Below are positions 44,936 to 52,187 of a stretch of DNA of 64,000 nucleotides, piece after piece. The DNA comes from a virus. The translations under genes and the position numbers were made by a program. The first letter of the stretch is position 1. Each line of letters starts with the position of its first letter. The stretch lies in IMG/VR virus record IMGVR_UViG_3300008261_000059, positions 1 to 64,000 of that record, one strand, 5' to 3'. The notes beneath the pieces are model-generated. The model did not search any database, was not told where the DNA came from, and saw only the letters and a program-made list of their open reading frames with translations.

Positions 44936-45124
44936 TCAGGCACAGATGGAATAGAGTTTGTTGAACTCATATTCTCCATCTTCACCCTCAACTGCCTGAT
45001 AAACAAATACAGTTTCACCAGACAGTTCAACACTCCAATCAAGAGCATCTTCTTTGGCATTGTCTACATCTTGATACCACTCGGCATCAATAAGGTCAAA
45101 AGAGACAGGGCAAGAAAGAAACAT
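44936..45124 (-). CDS. hypothetical acidic protein, 62 aa
   Basis: The start is the ATG at 45124; the longer frame begins at a TTG. The product begins FLSCPVSFDLIDAEWYQDVD and has acidic strands (VFVYQAVEGEDGEYEFNKL). Function unknown. Confidence 0.6.
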   Translation of the reverse strand: MFLSCPVSFDLIDAEWYQDVDNAKEDALDWSVELSGETVFVYQAVEGEDGEYEFNKLYSICA

Positions 45125-45218
45125 TGGAGTCAAAAACAAATGAATTAAGTTGATGGTGCAAGTGTGATATGCCTCATCAGGACATAACAGGGACTTGCAC
45201 TCTATCGTTTCTATTTAA

Positions 45219-45416
45219 TCAGACTGCAGCAAGGTAAGCAGCAATCTCATCATCATTCTCGGGACAATCAGCAATGCCCAGTTGATCACAAACTTGCTCA
45301 CGAGTGAGTTCAGTTTGGTCAGGAACAATCACATCAAGAATGTTCAGAAGTTGAGTTCCAGTAGCACCCTTGCGGAGCATACCGAGCATCACATCTTTGG
45401 AGAAAGAAACAGTCAT
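45219..45416 (-). CDS. conserved hypothetical protein, 65 aa
   Basis: The start is the ATG at 45416, about 57 bases after the predicted transcript start; the longer frame to 45509 would begin upstream of the -10. The product reads TVSFSKDVMLGMLRKGATG, then QLLNILDVIVPDQTELTREQ and an acidic end. A short helix-rich protein of this type is frequent in cyanophages as far as I recall. Function unknown. Confidence 0.65.
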   Translation of the reverse strand: MTVSFSKDVMLGMLRKGATGTQLLNILDVIVPDQTELTREQVCDQLGIADCPENDDEIAAYLAAV

Positions 45417-45479
45417 TTGAGTTGGAGTTAGTTTGACGTTTGTGGGGTGGGTTGGTTGCCCTTCCCTCACCACCCCTAT

Positions 45480-45537
45480 ACAATACCACATTTTGGGCAC
45501 TGTGCTCATTTACTGTGCCACCAGTACAAGTGGCACA
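45480..45537 (-). promoter_or_regulatory. early promoter with 24-bp palindrome
   Basis: The -10 is TATTGT (45480-45485). The palindrome (45514-45537) has perfect TGTGCCAC/GTGGCACA arms, 28 bases upstream. Confidence 0.7.
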
Positions 45538-45539
45538 TC

Positions 45540-45802
45540 GCATAATTGGACTCGGTGGGACTGGATTTTGCTAGGAAGCACCAACCCCCCTGAGTCCTAT
45601 GCGGGACACATAATGAGACCGAGAAGAGTTTTTGTTTCTTCTCTGATTCCACCTGCAACCCAGGCACCCCCCACCGCAGGATGCAGTCCCATTGCAGTCT
45701 CGTGTGAAACTGTTGATTTGGGATTTTTCTGCAATCTGGGGTCAAGGTGCCCTAGGTCATGGACCACAATCTCATCGACGGTCCATCTGAAACTGTTGAG
45801 AA
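45540..45802. other. 263-bp GC-richer intergenic stretch, unexplained
   Basis: No convincing frame lies here on either strand, and the base composition is richer in GC than the flanks. It contains an ATGGACC/GGTCCAT inverted repeat (45759-45786), two copies of GAAACTGTTGA (near 45709 and 45790) and a GAGAAG/CTTCTC hairpin near 45620. It may hold a small RNA or a remnant of a lost gene. Confidence 0.4.
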
Positions 45803-45979
45803 TCAGGCAGATTCCAGCAGTTCAGGATAATAGTCTTTAACTTCTGTAATCAATTCTTCCTCAGTATAATCAGTAAGATTTTCTACGAGAGTATCATAAA
45901 CAAAACGTTCCATTGTTTTGTAGTCCATGCTATCCAGCATTTGCTGAGCATAAGCATCAATCAGGTCTTCTTTATTCAT
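45803..45979 (-). CDS. conserved hypothetical acidic protein, 58 aa
   Basis: The product begins NKEDLIDAYAQQMLDSMDYK and ends EEELITEVKDYYPELLESA. The two-helix acidic layout with a YPELL ending recurs in T4-like cyanophages as I recall. It is the last gene of the operon started at 46913. Function unknown. Confidence 0.7.
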   Translation of the reverse strand: MNKEDLIDAYAQQMLDSMDYKTMERFVYDTLVENLTDYTEEELITEVKDYYPELLESA

Positions 45980-45986
45980 GATAAGT

Positions 45987-46193
45987 TCAGTGAGATTCAG
46001 AAATTACAAGGTAATCAAGTGAATTGACACACCAACCAGTTTGGTCGGAAATCAAATCAGAAAGTTCATCTTCATTATCAACCTCGAAGACTTCACCAAT
46101 CACAGATTTAGCAACTGCGACTTGCTCATCATAAGGAAGTTCCCCAGATGAATCTTCAAAGTCAAACTCAATGTCAGTTAGTTTCAGAAGCAT
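45987..46193 (-). CDS. hypothetical acidic protein, 68 aa
   Basis: The start is the ATG at 46193; two more residues would require a TTG. The product begins LLKLTDIEFDFEDSSGELPY and continues QVAVAKSVIGEVFEVDNEDE, then a WCVNSLDYLVIS strand. Strongly acidic and small. The start lies within a few bases of the preceding stop, so translation is coupled. Confidence 0.6.
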   Translation of the reverse strand: MLLKLTDIEFDFEDSSGELPYDEQVAVAKSVIGEVFEVDNEDELSDLISDQTGWCVNSLDYLVISESH

Positions 46194-46195
46194 TG

Positions 46196-46444
46196 TCAAA
46201 CCTCAGCAAAAGGATTAGCAAGTTGCGGAATCGTATTGAAATCTACAACTTCATAAGGAATGGTGTGATTAAGATACTCTTCAATCTCAAGATTCATCTC
46301 AATTCGATTGAGAAACTTCTTGGATTGACTTTGACCCATAAAAGTCAAAGTTTTTAGAAACCACTCTTCGGATACATTGCCCATCGGAGTTTTGATGGGG
46401 TAGAAATCCACCACCATGTTGCCATCTTTAGATTGGAGTTTCAT
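46196..46444 (-). CDS. hypothetical protein, 82 aa
   Basis: The product begins KLQSKDGNMVVDFYPIKTPM and continues with a helix (SEEWFLKTLTFMGQSQSKK) and a C-terminal strand (IPYEVVDFNTIPQLANPF). No recognised family. It follows the ArdA-like gene after about 45 bases. Confidence 0.6.
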   Translation of the reverse strand: MKLQSKDGNMVVDFYPIKTPMGNVSEEWFLKTLTFMGQSQSKKFLNRIEMNLEIEEYLNHTIPYEVVDFNTIPQLANPFAEV

Positions 46445-46488
46445 TGAGTGATTAGAATGAAGTGAATTGGAGTTAAGAAACTAACGTG

Positions 46489-46884
46489 TCAGAATTGTGT
46501 ATCGAACACAAACCCATCTTCATAAACGCAATCAAGATTATCGAAACTTGATTCCCAATCAATTTCCAGAAAACCAGGCATTTCCGTAGTATAACAGTCA
46601 TTCACAAAGTTCTCTACATATTCACCTTTAGAACTCCAAGCACCACGGTAAGAATCTTGGAAACCAGGAAGTTGGTCGAGACCAAAATACTCAACAAAAG
46701 CATCTACTGCTTCATAATTGTATTCTTCTCCAAGTTGACAATAATCTTCGTAAAACTTTACGAGATTATCTTCACCGTGCTCTCCAATGAACTCATAAAT
46801 GTCCTCATCGGAAAAGTTATTATCAACCAGTTCTTTGATAAACTCAACAGTCGATTCTTTGAGATTCACTTCGATTGCAGGCAT
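46489..46884 (-). CDS. ArdA-like antirestriction protein (acidic)
   Basis: The protein has 131 residues from the ATG at 46884; a TTG would add four. It is highly acidic. The order of motifs resembles the C-terminal half of ArdA: a helix ending in FVEYFGLDQLPGF, then a DSYRGAWSSKGEYVENFV segment parallel to the ArdA YxGxxxSxxDFA motif, then EIDWESSFDNL parallel to IDYxxxAxxL, and a final DGFVFDTQF. ArdA mimics B-form DNA and blocks type I restriction enzymes. This protein is shorter than ArdA (about 165 residues), so the function is inferred. A related protein is at 62299-62562. Confidence 0.6.
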   Translation of the reverse strand: MPAIEVNLKESTVEFIKELVDNNFSDEDIYEFIGEHGEDNLVKFYEDYCQLGEEYNYEAVDAFVEYFGLDQLPGFQDSYRGAWSSKGEYVENFVNDCYTTEMPGFLEIDWESSFDNLDCVYEDGFVFDTQF

Positions 46885-46912
46885 TGGGTTTCTCAACCTC
46901 GATTACTTTGTA

Positions 46913-46972
46913 ATCATAGCACCCCCAGCAGGGGTTTGGACGGTGTAATGTGCCACCTCTACAAGTGGCACA
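46913..46972 (-). promoter_or_regulatory. early promoter with 24-bp palindrome
   Basis: The -10 is TATGAT (46913-46918) preceded by TGC. The palindrome (46949-46972) has perfect TGTGCCAC/GTGGCACA arms, 30 bases upstream. The -35 region (GTCCAA) is poor, which suggests activator dependence. Confidence 0.75.
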
Positions 46973-46986
46973 GTCTCACTCAAGAC

Positions 46987-47151
46987 TCACTCATCATACC
47001 AGTATTCATAATCTTTCACAATGTCATCAGGATGATGATACTTTTCAGTCATACGGTCAATGAAATCTTGGACCTCACCATCATCTAAATCAGCATTGAA
47101 ATAAATCGTGAGGTTGACAGATTTATATTGAGTCACAGTCGTTTGTTCCAT
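46987..47151 (-). CDS. hypothetical protein, 54 aa
   Basis: The product begins EQTTVTQYKSVNLTIYFNAD and continues DLDDGEVQDFIDRMTEKYHH. Its ATG overlaps the stop of the upstream gene as TGATG at 47151. It is the last gene of the operon started at 48720. Function unknown. Confidence 0.65.
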   Translation of the reverse strand: MEQTTVTQYKSVNLTIYFNADLDDGEVQDFIDRMTEKYHHPDDIVKDYEYWYDE

Positions 47152-47543
47152 CAAAGTTGTTCTTGAATCAGTTTAGAAAGTTCATTGAAAGTATAACCTG
47201 AATCGTTCAGGTCCGCAAGTCCTTCGTGATAGAACCAACTATCTTCATCATCTTCTTCAACATCAATTTTTACCACAGGACAATTTTCAGTGAATCCTGC
47301 CCAATCCATTACAGATTCGGGCACAAACTCACTTTGGTCTTCAAAATACCAATAGTCTTTAGGTTGAAGATTAGTTTCTTCAATGCCCCTAAACTCCCAT
47401 TCAGTATTGTGTTCTTGTGCATAAAGGTCACACAGAACACCAAGACAACAATAACCACTCACAGTGCGGAGTTTTTCACTGCCCTGCTCGTATTTACCAG
47501 AACGCAGAGCATCAATCCACTTTTGCTTAACTTCAGGATTCAT
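47151..47543 (-). CDS. conserved phage hypothetical protein, 130 aa
   Basis: The start is ambiguous: an ATG at 47543 (NPEVKQKWIDALRSGKY) or ATGs up to 47561. The motif TVSGYCCLGVLCDLY near residue 35, following KWIDALRSG, is characteristic of a small phage family of unknown function. The C-terminal half is acidic (VVKIDVEEDDEDSW, then GYTFNELSKLIQEQL). The two adjacent cysteines followed by a third suggest a structural or redox site. Confidence 0.7.
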   Translation of the reverse strand: MNPEVKQKWIDALRSGKYEQGSEKLRTVSGYCCLGVLCDLYAQEHNTEWEFRGIEETNLQPKDYWYFEDQSEFVPESVMDWAGFTENCPVVKIDVEEDDEDSWFYHEGLADLNDSGYTFNELSKLIQEQL

Positions 47544-47715
47544 TGCCGTTGACATCATCAAACCAAGTGTCGAGTGAGTTAAAAATTTCAGTTACAATAG
47601 TATCAGTAATAGAATCAATGTGTGGTTCAGGATTGTGCTTAAACGCACGGTTGTATCCGAACCTAACACCTTCCTCTATTGCCATTTCCAATACATTACG
47701 GAATCTAGGTTTCAT
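47533..47715 (-). CDS. hypothetical protein, 60 aa
   Basis: The ATG at 47715 is preceded by GGGAGG and overlaps the upstream stop as ATGA. The product begins KPRFRNVLEMAIEEGVRFGY and ends IFNSLDTWFDDVNGNES. A helical protein of unknown function. Confidence 0.6.
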   Translation of the reverse strand: MKPRFRNVLEMAIEEGVRFGYNRAFKHNPEPHIDSITDTIVTEIFNSLDTWFDDVNGNES

Positions 47716-47915
47716 AACACCTCCCAATCACATTCCCAAGAGTCATTGACATTTACCCAAAAGAAGTATTTTTGATTCTCTGATGCGAGAAACAACATAC
47801 CATCACCCTTGTCTTGCTCTACAATACAAGTTGGGTTGTTATCCATAAAATTGCAAAGTCTATTCTTTGCTTTCTTGGATTTAGGTCTAACAATTACTTT
47901 GCGTGGATGTGACAT
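47712..47915 (-). CDS. hypothetical protein, 67 aa
   Basis: The product begins SHPRKVIVRPKSKKAKNRLC and has an aromatic second half (NQKYFFWVNVNDSWECDWEV). The basic start and strand-rich end could be a small nucleic-acid binding fold. Start and stop both overlap neighbours. Confidence 0.65.
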   Translation of the reverse strand: MSHPRKVIVRPKSKKAKNRLCNFMDNNPTCIVEQDKGDGMLFLASENQKYFFWVNVNDSWECDWEVL

Positions 47916-48121
47916 TAGTTCACAGTAAGAACAAGTTTAGCAACACGTTTCTCTCCAGCAACTTCCTGCAACTTATCATAAACTTTTTGGAACTGAACTC
48001 CCAAGTTCATATAATAAGCAGAAAGTTGATAATTCTCTGCAAGATAAAGAGCATTTTCTTTCTCTTCAAGTGCAGAGATAATGTCTAGCAACTCACCAGA
48101 AGTAAATGAAATTGAAGTCAT
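47915..48121 (-). CDS. hypothetical helical protein, 68 aa
   Basis: The ATG at 48121 overlaps the preceding stop as ATGA; the longer frame reaches into that gene. The product begins TSISFTSGELLDIISALEEK and continues as amphipathic helix to VAKLVLTVN. Function unknown. Confidence 0.65.
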   Translation of the reverse strand: MTSISFTSGELLDIISALEEKENALYLAENYQLSAYYMNLGVQFQKVYDKLQEVAGEKRVAKLVLTVN

Positions 48122-48354
48122 TTTGCAGAGTTCGGAAAACAAATACCATCAACATTAGTGGAAATAGTTGTCTCTAAGACAACATCAAAATCTTCAGTCA
48201 TTTTGACATAATTCCAGAGAGTGTCAGTCTCATCTTCCACATTTTCCTGATAACAGTGAATGAAACCTTCCGAGTCTTGTTTTACATAACAACCATCATA
48301 GTCTTCATTATCAAAGACATAACCAGATGCAATTAGTGCTTCAATGAAAGTCAT
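48118..48354 (-). CDS. hypothetical acidic protein, 78 aa
   Basis: The product begins TFIEALIASGYVFDNEDYDG and continues CYVKQDSEGFIHCYQENVED, a beta-rich acidic layout. ATGA overlaps on both sides. Function unknown. Confidence 0.65.
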   Translation of the reverse strand: MTFIEALIASGYVFDNEDYDGCYVKQDSEGFIHCYQENVEDETDTLWNYVKMTEDFDVVLETTISTNVDGICFPNSAK

Positions 48355-48551
48355 TTGATGTCGAAGATGTCGAATAGTTCTCGTTGAGTTTTAGTGAAGA
48401 GTGTATCTTCAGGGGGATACTCATAGAGTTCCAACTCAAACTCTTTGTAGAAATACATAATGTCCCGAAGAGCAGTAAGTTGCTTCTCGGTCAAGATTTC
48501 TTCAATAGTCAGCACAGTGTCAAGCATAGTTTCAGTAATCAGTTCCGTCAT
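48351..48551 (-). CDS. hypothetical acidic helical protein, 66 aa
   Basis: I choose the ATG at 48551, which overlaps the end of the preceding gene by 20 bases; the longer frame starts further inside it. The product begins TELITETMLDTVLTIEEILT and contains LRDIMYFYKEFELELYEYPP. Function unknown. Confidence 0.6.
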   Translation of the reverse strand: MTELITETMLDTVLTIEEILTEKQLTALRDIMYFYKEFELELYEYPPEDTLFTKTQRELFDIFDIK

Positions 48552-48696
48552 TTTCACACTCTTGAATCCAATAAGCATAGCACGGAAAGTTCAGAGGATG
48601 GTCTACATTCCGTTTGTACCAATCGTATGCAAGACGCAAACGATTTTCAGGCACCTGCAAATAAGGAATGTTTGTCAGATGCGGGGTGTAAGTCAT
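48532..48696 (-). CDS. hypothetical protein, 54 aa
   Basis: This is the first gene after the promoter at 48720-48779, with the ATG about 17 bases from the predicted transcript start. The product reads TYTPHLTNIPYLQVPENRLR and then YDWYKRNVDHPLNFPCYAYW. It is rich in aromatic residues and proline. Function unknown. Confidence 0.6.
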   Translation of the reverse strand: MTYTPHLTNIPYLQVPENRLRLAYDWYKRNVDHPLNFPCYAYWIQECENDGTDY

Positions 48697-48719
48697 TGGA
48701 CTTCCTCAACCATGAATCC

Positions 48720-48779
48720 ATAATACCCCAGAATCCCCCGTACCGCAACCGCATCTGTGCCACCCCTACAAGTGGCACA
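48720..48779 (-). promoter_or_regulatory. early promoter with 24-bp palindrome
   Basis: The -10 is TATTAT (48720-48725). The palindrome (48756-48779) has perfect TGTGCCAC/GTGGCACA arms, 30 bases upstream, and ends seven bases before the dam stop codon. Confidence 0.72.
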
Positions 48780-48785
48780 CCAGCA

Positions 48786-49604
48786 TCAATAAATGGCAAT
48801 CAGTTCTTTAACTTTTCCCCTTGATTCGGAACTAGCACCAACACTCCTATTCACATCAACTTCAATTATCTTTCTTGCATCACAGTAAAGTTCTCTTGCT
48901 CTCTCTACATCATGATTGCTGATGATTACTTTTGCTCCTTGACTTTTGAGATACTTTGCAAGTTCAACCAATCGTATTTGGTCTGAATCAGTAAATCCCT
49001 CGGTATGATAATCTGTAAAATTAGATGTTTCACTCAATGGAATGTAAGGTGGGTCAAAATAAACAACAGTTTTCTCATTGATGTTTTGATACAACTTCAT
49101 TTCAGAGAAATCAAGAGAGTGCATGTATAATTGATTCTTCTCTCTCATTGTGTTGGTGAAGTTAATCATTTCAGTTCTTGGGAAAGTCACACTCTTATAC
49201 TTTCCAAAGGGAACATTATACTTACCTTGTTTGTTGTATCGAGTCAATCCATTGAAACTATGTTTGTTGAGATAGACAAATAATGCAGACTTTTCTCTGC
49301 TATCTGCAGTTTCATTGAACAGTTCTCGATTTCTATAGAAAACTACTTCATCATTTCCATCAATAAAGTAAGATTCACAATAGTCAATGAAGTCATTGCC
49401 TTCTGAAATCAAATACTGATAAGTCCGAATCAAATCATTGTTTGCGTCATTGATAACAATGACTGGGCAATCCACAATGTTCAGTGATACACTTGCTGCA
49501 CCACTGAACGGTTCAATAAATTGAGTTGGATACCCAATAATAGGAATAAGTTGGGGCAGGAGTCTAAACTTACCACCTGCCCACTTTAGAAAAGGTTTAT
49601 TCAT
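48786..49604 (-). CDS. dam: DNA adenine methyltransferase (Dam family)
   Basis: The enzyme transfers a methyl group from S-adenosylmethionine to adenine N6. The protein has 272 residues, the normal size for Dam/DpnM-type enzymes. The SAM-binding start is PFLKWAGGKFRLLPQLI, followed by QFIEPFSGAASVSLNI. The catalytic DPPY motif is in VVYFDPPYIPLSETSNF around residues 185-200, and the region KHSFNGLTRYNKQGKYNVPF is the usual recognition-domain segment of GATC methylases. It follows the MutH/Sau3AI-like gene with a 2-base gap, forming a two-gene operon driven from 50275. GATC specificity is inferred from the family. Confidence 0.88.
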   Translation of the reverse strand: MNKPFLKWAGGKFRLLPQLIPIIGYPTQFIEPFSGAASVSLNIVDCPVIVINDANNDLIRTYQYLISEGNDFIDYCESYFIDGNDEVVFYRNRELFNETADSREKSALFVYLNKHSFNGLTRYNKQGKYNVPFGKYKSVTFPRTEMINFTNTMREKNQLYMHSLDFSEMKLYQNINEKTVVYFDPPYIPLSETSNFTDYHTEGFTDSDQIRLVELAKYLKSQGAKVIISNHDVERARELYCDARKIIEVDVNRSVGASSESRGKVKELIAIY

Positions 49605-49606
49605 TT

Positions 49607-50254
49607 TTATCCAGAGATACTTCTACCAAAATCAGCACGCAAATAAAATGCCATACCCTTATCATTAAGGGTTACACCTGTAAAATCACAAGGAGTATAA
49701 CCACCTTTTTTCCGTTGAGATGCTTTTGTACGAATTTGCATCAACATGTTGGGTCCATTTATAGTGTGAGTTGGTTTACCTTTATTTGGACCCTTCTCAT
49801 TTACAAACCCAAGTTCATCCAATTCCACACCACGTTCGTATGCAAGTCTGATATTATCGCAAATAAAATTATAATCCTCACGAAGTTTATGATAATGCTC
49901 TGGGTCAACTTCTTCATTGAGAAGTGTAGTCCCCAAATACTCATTTTCCTTCGAAAATGAAATGTAAATAACTTGCTTCAGTTTTTCTCCAACTTTACTT
50001 TCTTCAAAAGAAACTTTATCTTCGATGATTTCAGAAAGACAATGTTTCATTTGAGTTATAGCAATCGTTTCACCAACAGTAAAAGTTTTTAGTTCACCGT
50101 CAATCATATCAGTGAGTTCGGAATTGTTTTCCATTCCCAACGCATTTTGGATAATTTGACCACGAGAACCTTTATTCTTTGTTGGTTTGCCAAACCCCTT
50201 AAAGTCAGTGACTTTTAGTTTAGCAACAACTTGAACAGTGGAGAGTTTTTGCAT
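49607..50254 (-). CDS. MutH/Sau3AI-family endonuclease-like protein
   Basis: The protein has 215 residues from the ATG at 50254; longer starts lie at or upstream of the -10 at 50275-50280. Residues 25-57 follow the MutH/Sau3AI nuclease core: TKNKGSRGQIIQNALG, then a D followed by GELKTFTVG, giving the D-x(n)-E-x-K metal-binding set (D49 or D52, E54, K56), and AITQM after it. In this family MutH nicks and Sau3AI cuts unmethylated GATC sites. The adjacent dam gene strongly supports GATC as the target. Whether this acts in repair, host DNA degradation or as a restriction system cannot be told from sequence. Confidence 0.72.
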   Translation of the reverse strand: MQKLSTVQVVAKLKVTDFKGFGKPTKNKGSRGQIIQNALGMENNSELTDMIDGELKTFTVGETIAITQMKHCLSEIIEDKVSFEESKVGEKLKQVIYISFSKENEYLGTTLLNEEVDPEHYHKLREDYNFICDNIRLAYERGVELDELGFVNEKGPNKGKPTHTINGPNMLMQIRTKASQRKKGGYTPCDFTGVTLNDKGMAFYLRADFGRSISG

Positions 50255-50274
50255 GTCTCTTTGTGTATGAATAC

Positions 50275-50333
50275 ACTGTAACCGATTCCCAGGCAAAAGT
50301 CAAGGGGGTTGTGCCACCAGTTCAACTGGCACA
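50275..50333 (-). promoter_or_regulatory. early promoter with both a -35 and the palindrome
   Basis: The minus strand has TTGACT (50298-50303), 17 bases, TACAGT (50275-50280). The palindrome (50310-50333) with TGTGCCAC/CTGGCACA arms ends six bases before the -35. It drives the nuclease and dam genes. Confidence 0.8.
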
Positions 50334-50347
50334 TGGACTCCCAAGAC

Positions 50348-50512
50348 TCAACTGAGATTGCTTATGTATTTCTTCAGAAGATGTTTACCCTTATCAACAT
50401 CAAATCTACGTTCAAACAGTTCCATAAGTTCTAACACTAGGTCAGCATATACAACTGGAACTCGAATATGTTTAGTTTCACCTGATTTGGGAAACTTTTT
50501 ACTAAAAGGCAT
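50348..50512 (-). CDS. small basic protein, 54 aa
   Basis: The product reads PFSKKFPKSGETKHIRVPVV, then YADLVLELMELFERRFDVDK and a basic end (GKHLLKKYISNLS). One strand followed by two helices resembles a ribbon-helix-helix DNA-binding protein, which is a guess from layout only. It is the last gene behind the helicase and could be a local regulator. Confidence 0.6.
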   Translation of the reverse strand: MPFSKKFPKSGETKHIRVPVVYADLVLELMELFERRFDVDKGKHLLKKYISNLS

Positions 50513-50544
50513 TACAATCTATGCGTGACACATAGAGATTTATA

Positions 50545-50832
50545 TTACTTCTTGTCTTTAATTCCGTATTCTTGCTTGATTTCTTGTCTAATATCATTTC
50601 TCAATCTATCAACATGCTTCACATACTCTTTATGTTCATCTTCTTCACGTTTTTGCTCTGCATCATGCTCTTTCTTTTCTTGTTCTTGCTCCCTCTGCTT
50701 CATAAATCTTTTCTTTCTGTTTTCAATATCATCAGACTGCCTTTGTCTTGCTGCTGCAACTTTTGAAGCATAAACCTTTCTGTATGATTTTGCTTCTTCT
50801 AGTTGTTGGAGAAATTGGGCAAAGGTTTTCAT
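50545..50832 (-). CDS. highly charged coiled-coil protein, 95 aa
   Basis: The product begins KTFAQFLQQLEEAKSYRK, a start often seen in T4-like cyanophage proteins. It continues as one long Lys/Glu/Arg/Gln helix (QRQSDDIENRKKRFMKQ, then QEQEKKEHDAEQKREEDEH). The helix has no hydrophobic heptads long enough for a stable dimer alone, so it may bind nucleic acid or a partner. It follows the helicase gene after 30 bases. Confidence 0.65.
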   Translation of the reverse strand: MKTFAQFLQQLEEAKSYRKVYASKVAAARQRQSDDIENRKKRFMKQREQEQEKKEHDAEQKREEDEHKEYVKHVDRLRNDIRQEIKQEYGIKDKK

Positions 50833-50861
50833 TGAAAAAAAAAAAGAAAATCTATGGGTAT

Positions 50862-52097
50862 TTAGGCAGCAACAACCTCACCTTTCACAAATACAGTGTC
50901 AATGACACTCTGAAGTTGCCGAGCAATCCTATCTCCATAGTTGTTATTCACAGGAATAGTGATAGTACCAAAGGGTTTCTTGTAGAAAGCAAACTCACCT
51001 GCTTTCATCTTACCCTCTGCGATTGCTTGACGGTCATCACGGTGCATACGGATAACCCTTCCGATTGTTTGGCACATTTCAATCATAGGAAGATTACGCA
51101 GCATAATGCAATGAGTCAAACCTTGAACGTTGATACCTTCAGACAGAATGCTGTAGTGAAATACAATGAACTTCTTGTCTGGGTCAGCACCAAAATCACT
51201 CATCTTCTCAAAGAATACTTCACGAGACACTTTGGTTTTGTCGATGTAAGCACCATGCTTGGAAGTGATATGCATAATCGTGTAACCCATATCATTGAGT
51301 TGTTGAAGCAAATCACTTTCAGTGAACATTGCCCAAATTACTTTGGTGCTCGGTGCAGCAACAAGAACTTTAGGTGCATCACAATCAGAAATACCAGACA
51401 GGATACCTACAATGTTCTCTGCATCTACAAAAGGTGCATTTTCCTTTGTGCGAATCGTTTGTGCTTCATAAGGCACAACCCGAGGAGGAATAATACTGCC
51501 TGCTTCAATCAATTCTTTAGCAGGAATACTGATGATATTATTACCATAAACATCAGTATTGTTCATAGACTCCATACTGTTATTGAACTTCGGAGTTGCA
51601 GTGAAGAAATAAGCATTATCTGCAACTGCTGAAGTGTGAGCAATGCCCACAAAGTTAGATGGTTTCACACAGTGGTGTGCTTCATCAAAATACACCACAT
51701 CAATGTTAATTTCTGCTTCATTCACCCGACCAATGGAATTGTAAGTGGTGAAAATGAATTGATGCTTGCCACTTCCGATTGCTGTGTCATTGTATTCTGC
51801 AATGACTGCTGGACGTGTAGAGGATTGATGATGAGTTTCACCACTGTGAACGTGCATATAAGCAATGTTTTGCTCTTTGAGATATTGTTCAAACTCCGAA
51901 CAGAGTTGATTTGCAAGCAGGATTCGAGGTGCAACAACAACAAACGTCATCGGTTCTTTTGCGTTAAGAACACGTTGACGGGCATCTTCCATCATCACAA
52001 CAGTCTTCCCACCACCAGTAGGAATATACACTGAACCCCTGATTGCTTTCTGCACAGCATCAAGAGCACGTTGTTGATAAGGAAGAAGAGTCAGCAT
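50862..52097 (-). CDS. superfamily 2 DNA/RNA helicase (DEAH-type)
   Basis: The protein has 411 residues from the ATG at 52097. All main SF2 motifs are visible: a Q-like start (LLPYQQRALDAV), Walker A in YIPTGGGKTVVM (about residues 24-35), DEAH in VVYFDEAHHCVKPSN (about 133), TAT in YFFTATPKFNN (about 160), and motif VI in MCQTIGRVIRMHRDDR (about 345). The helicase is shorter than T4 UvsW (503 residues) and lacks its N-terminal domain, so I leave the symbol empty. It may remodel replication or recombination intermediates, or help degrade host DNA together with the nearby nuclease. Confidence 0.85.
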   Translation of the reverse strand: MLTLLPYQQRALDAVQKAIRGSVYIPTGGGKTVVMMEDARQRVLNAKEPMTFVVVAPRILLANQLCSEFEQYLKEQNIAYMHVHSGETHHQSSTRPAVIAEYNDTAIGSGKHQFIFTTYNSIGRVNEAEINIDVVYFDEAHHCVKPSNFVGIAHTSAVADNAYFFTATPKFNNSMESMNNTDVYGNNIISIPAKELIEAGSIIPPRVVPYEAQTIRTKENAPFVDAENIVGILSGISDCDAPKVLVAAPSTKVIWAMFTESDLLQQLNDMGYTIMHITSKHGAYIDKTKVSREVFFEKMSDFGADPDKKFIVFHYSILSEGINVQGLTHCIMLRNLPMIEMCQTIGRVIRMHRDDRQAIAEGKMKAGEFAFYKKPFGTITIPVNNNYGDRIARQLQSVIDTVFVKGEVVAA

Positions 52098-52122
52098 CAA
52101 TCAATCACGTTTGTATTCATAC

Positions 52123-52181
52123 AGTATAGCACCCCTCCCGTGGAATCGGGAAGAGTGCTGGACAGTTCCACAAGTGGCATG
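52123..52181 (-). promoter_or_regulatory. early promoter with half-conserved palindrome
   Basis: The -10 is TATACT (52123-52128) preceded by TGC. The palindrome slot (52158-52181), 29 bases upstream, has one conserved arm (GTGGCAT) and one GGACAG arm. It drives the helicase gene. Confidence 0.68.
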
Positions 52182-52187
52182 AGTCTA

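Noticed and set aside
46949-46972. Palindromes as RNA hairpins only
   Set aside because: RNA hairpins can form, but no U-tract follows and the distance to the next -10 is constant at 28-30 bases, which a 3'-end hairpin would not require. The possibility is not fully excluded.
46949-46972. Palindromes as NtcA binding sites
   Set aside because: The NtcA box is GTA-N8-TAC centred near -41.5; these sites have GTGCCAC/GTGGCAC arms centred near -53.
48574-48579. TATGCT as a promoter for 48351-48551
   Set aside because: It lies inside the coding sequence of 48532-48696, has no -35 and no palindrome in the expected slot.
50748-51632. 294-codon plus-strand frame
   Set aside because: It is the complement of the helicase gene, whose conserved motifs are clear on the minus strand.
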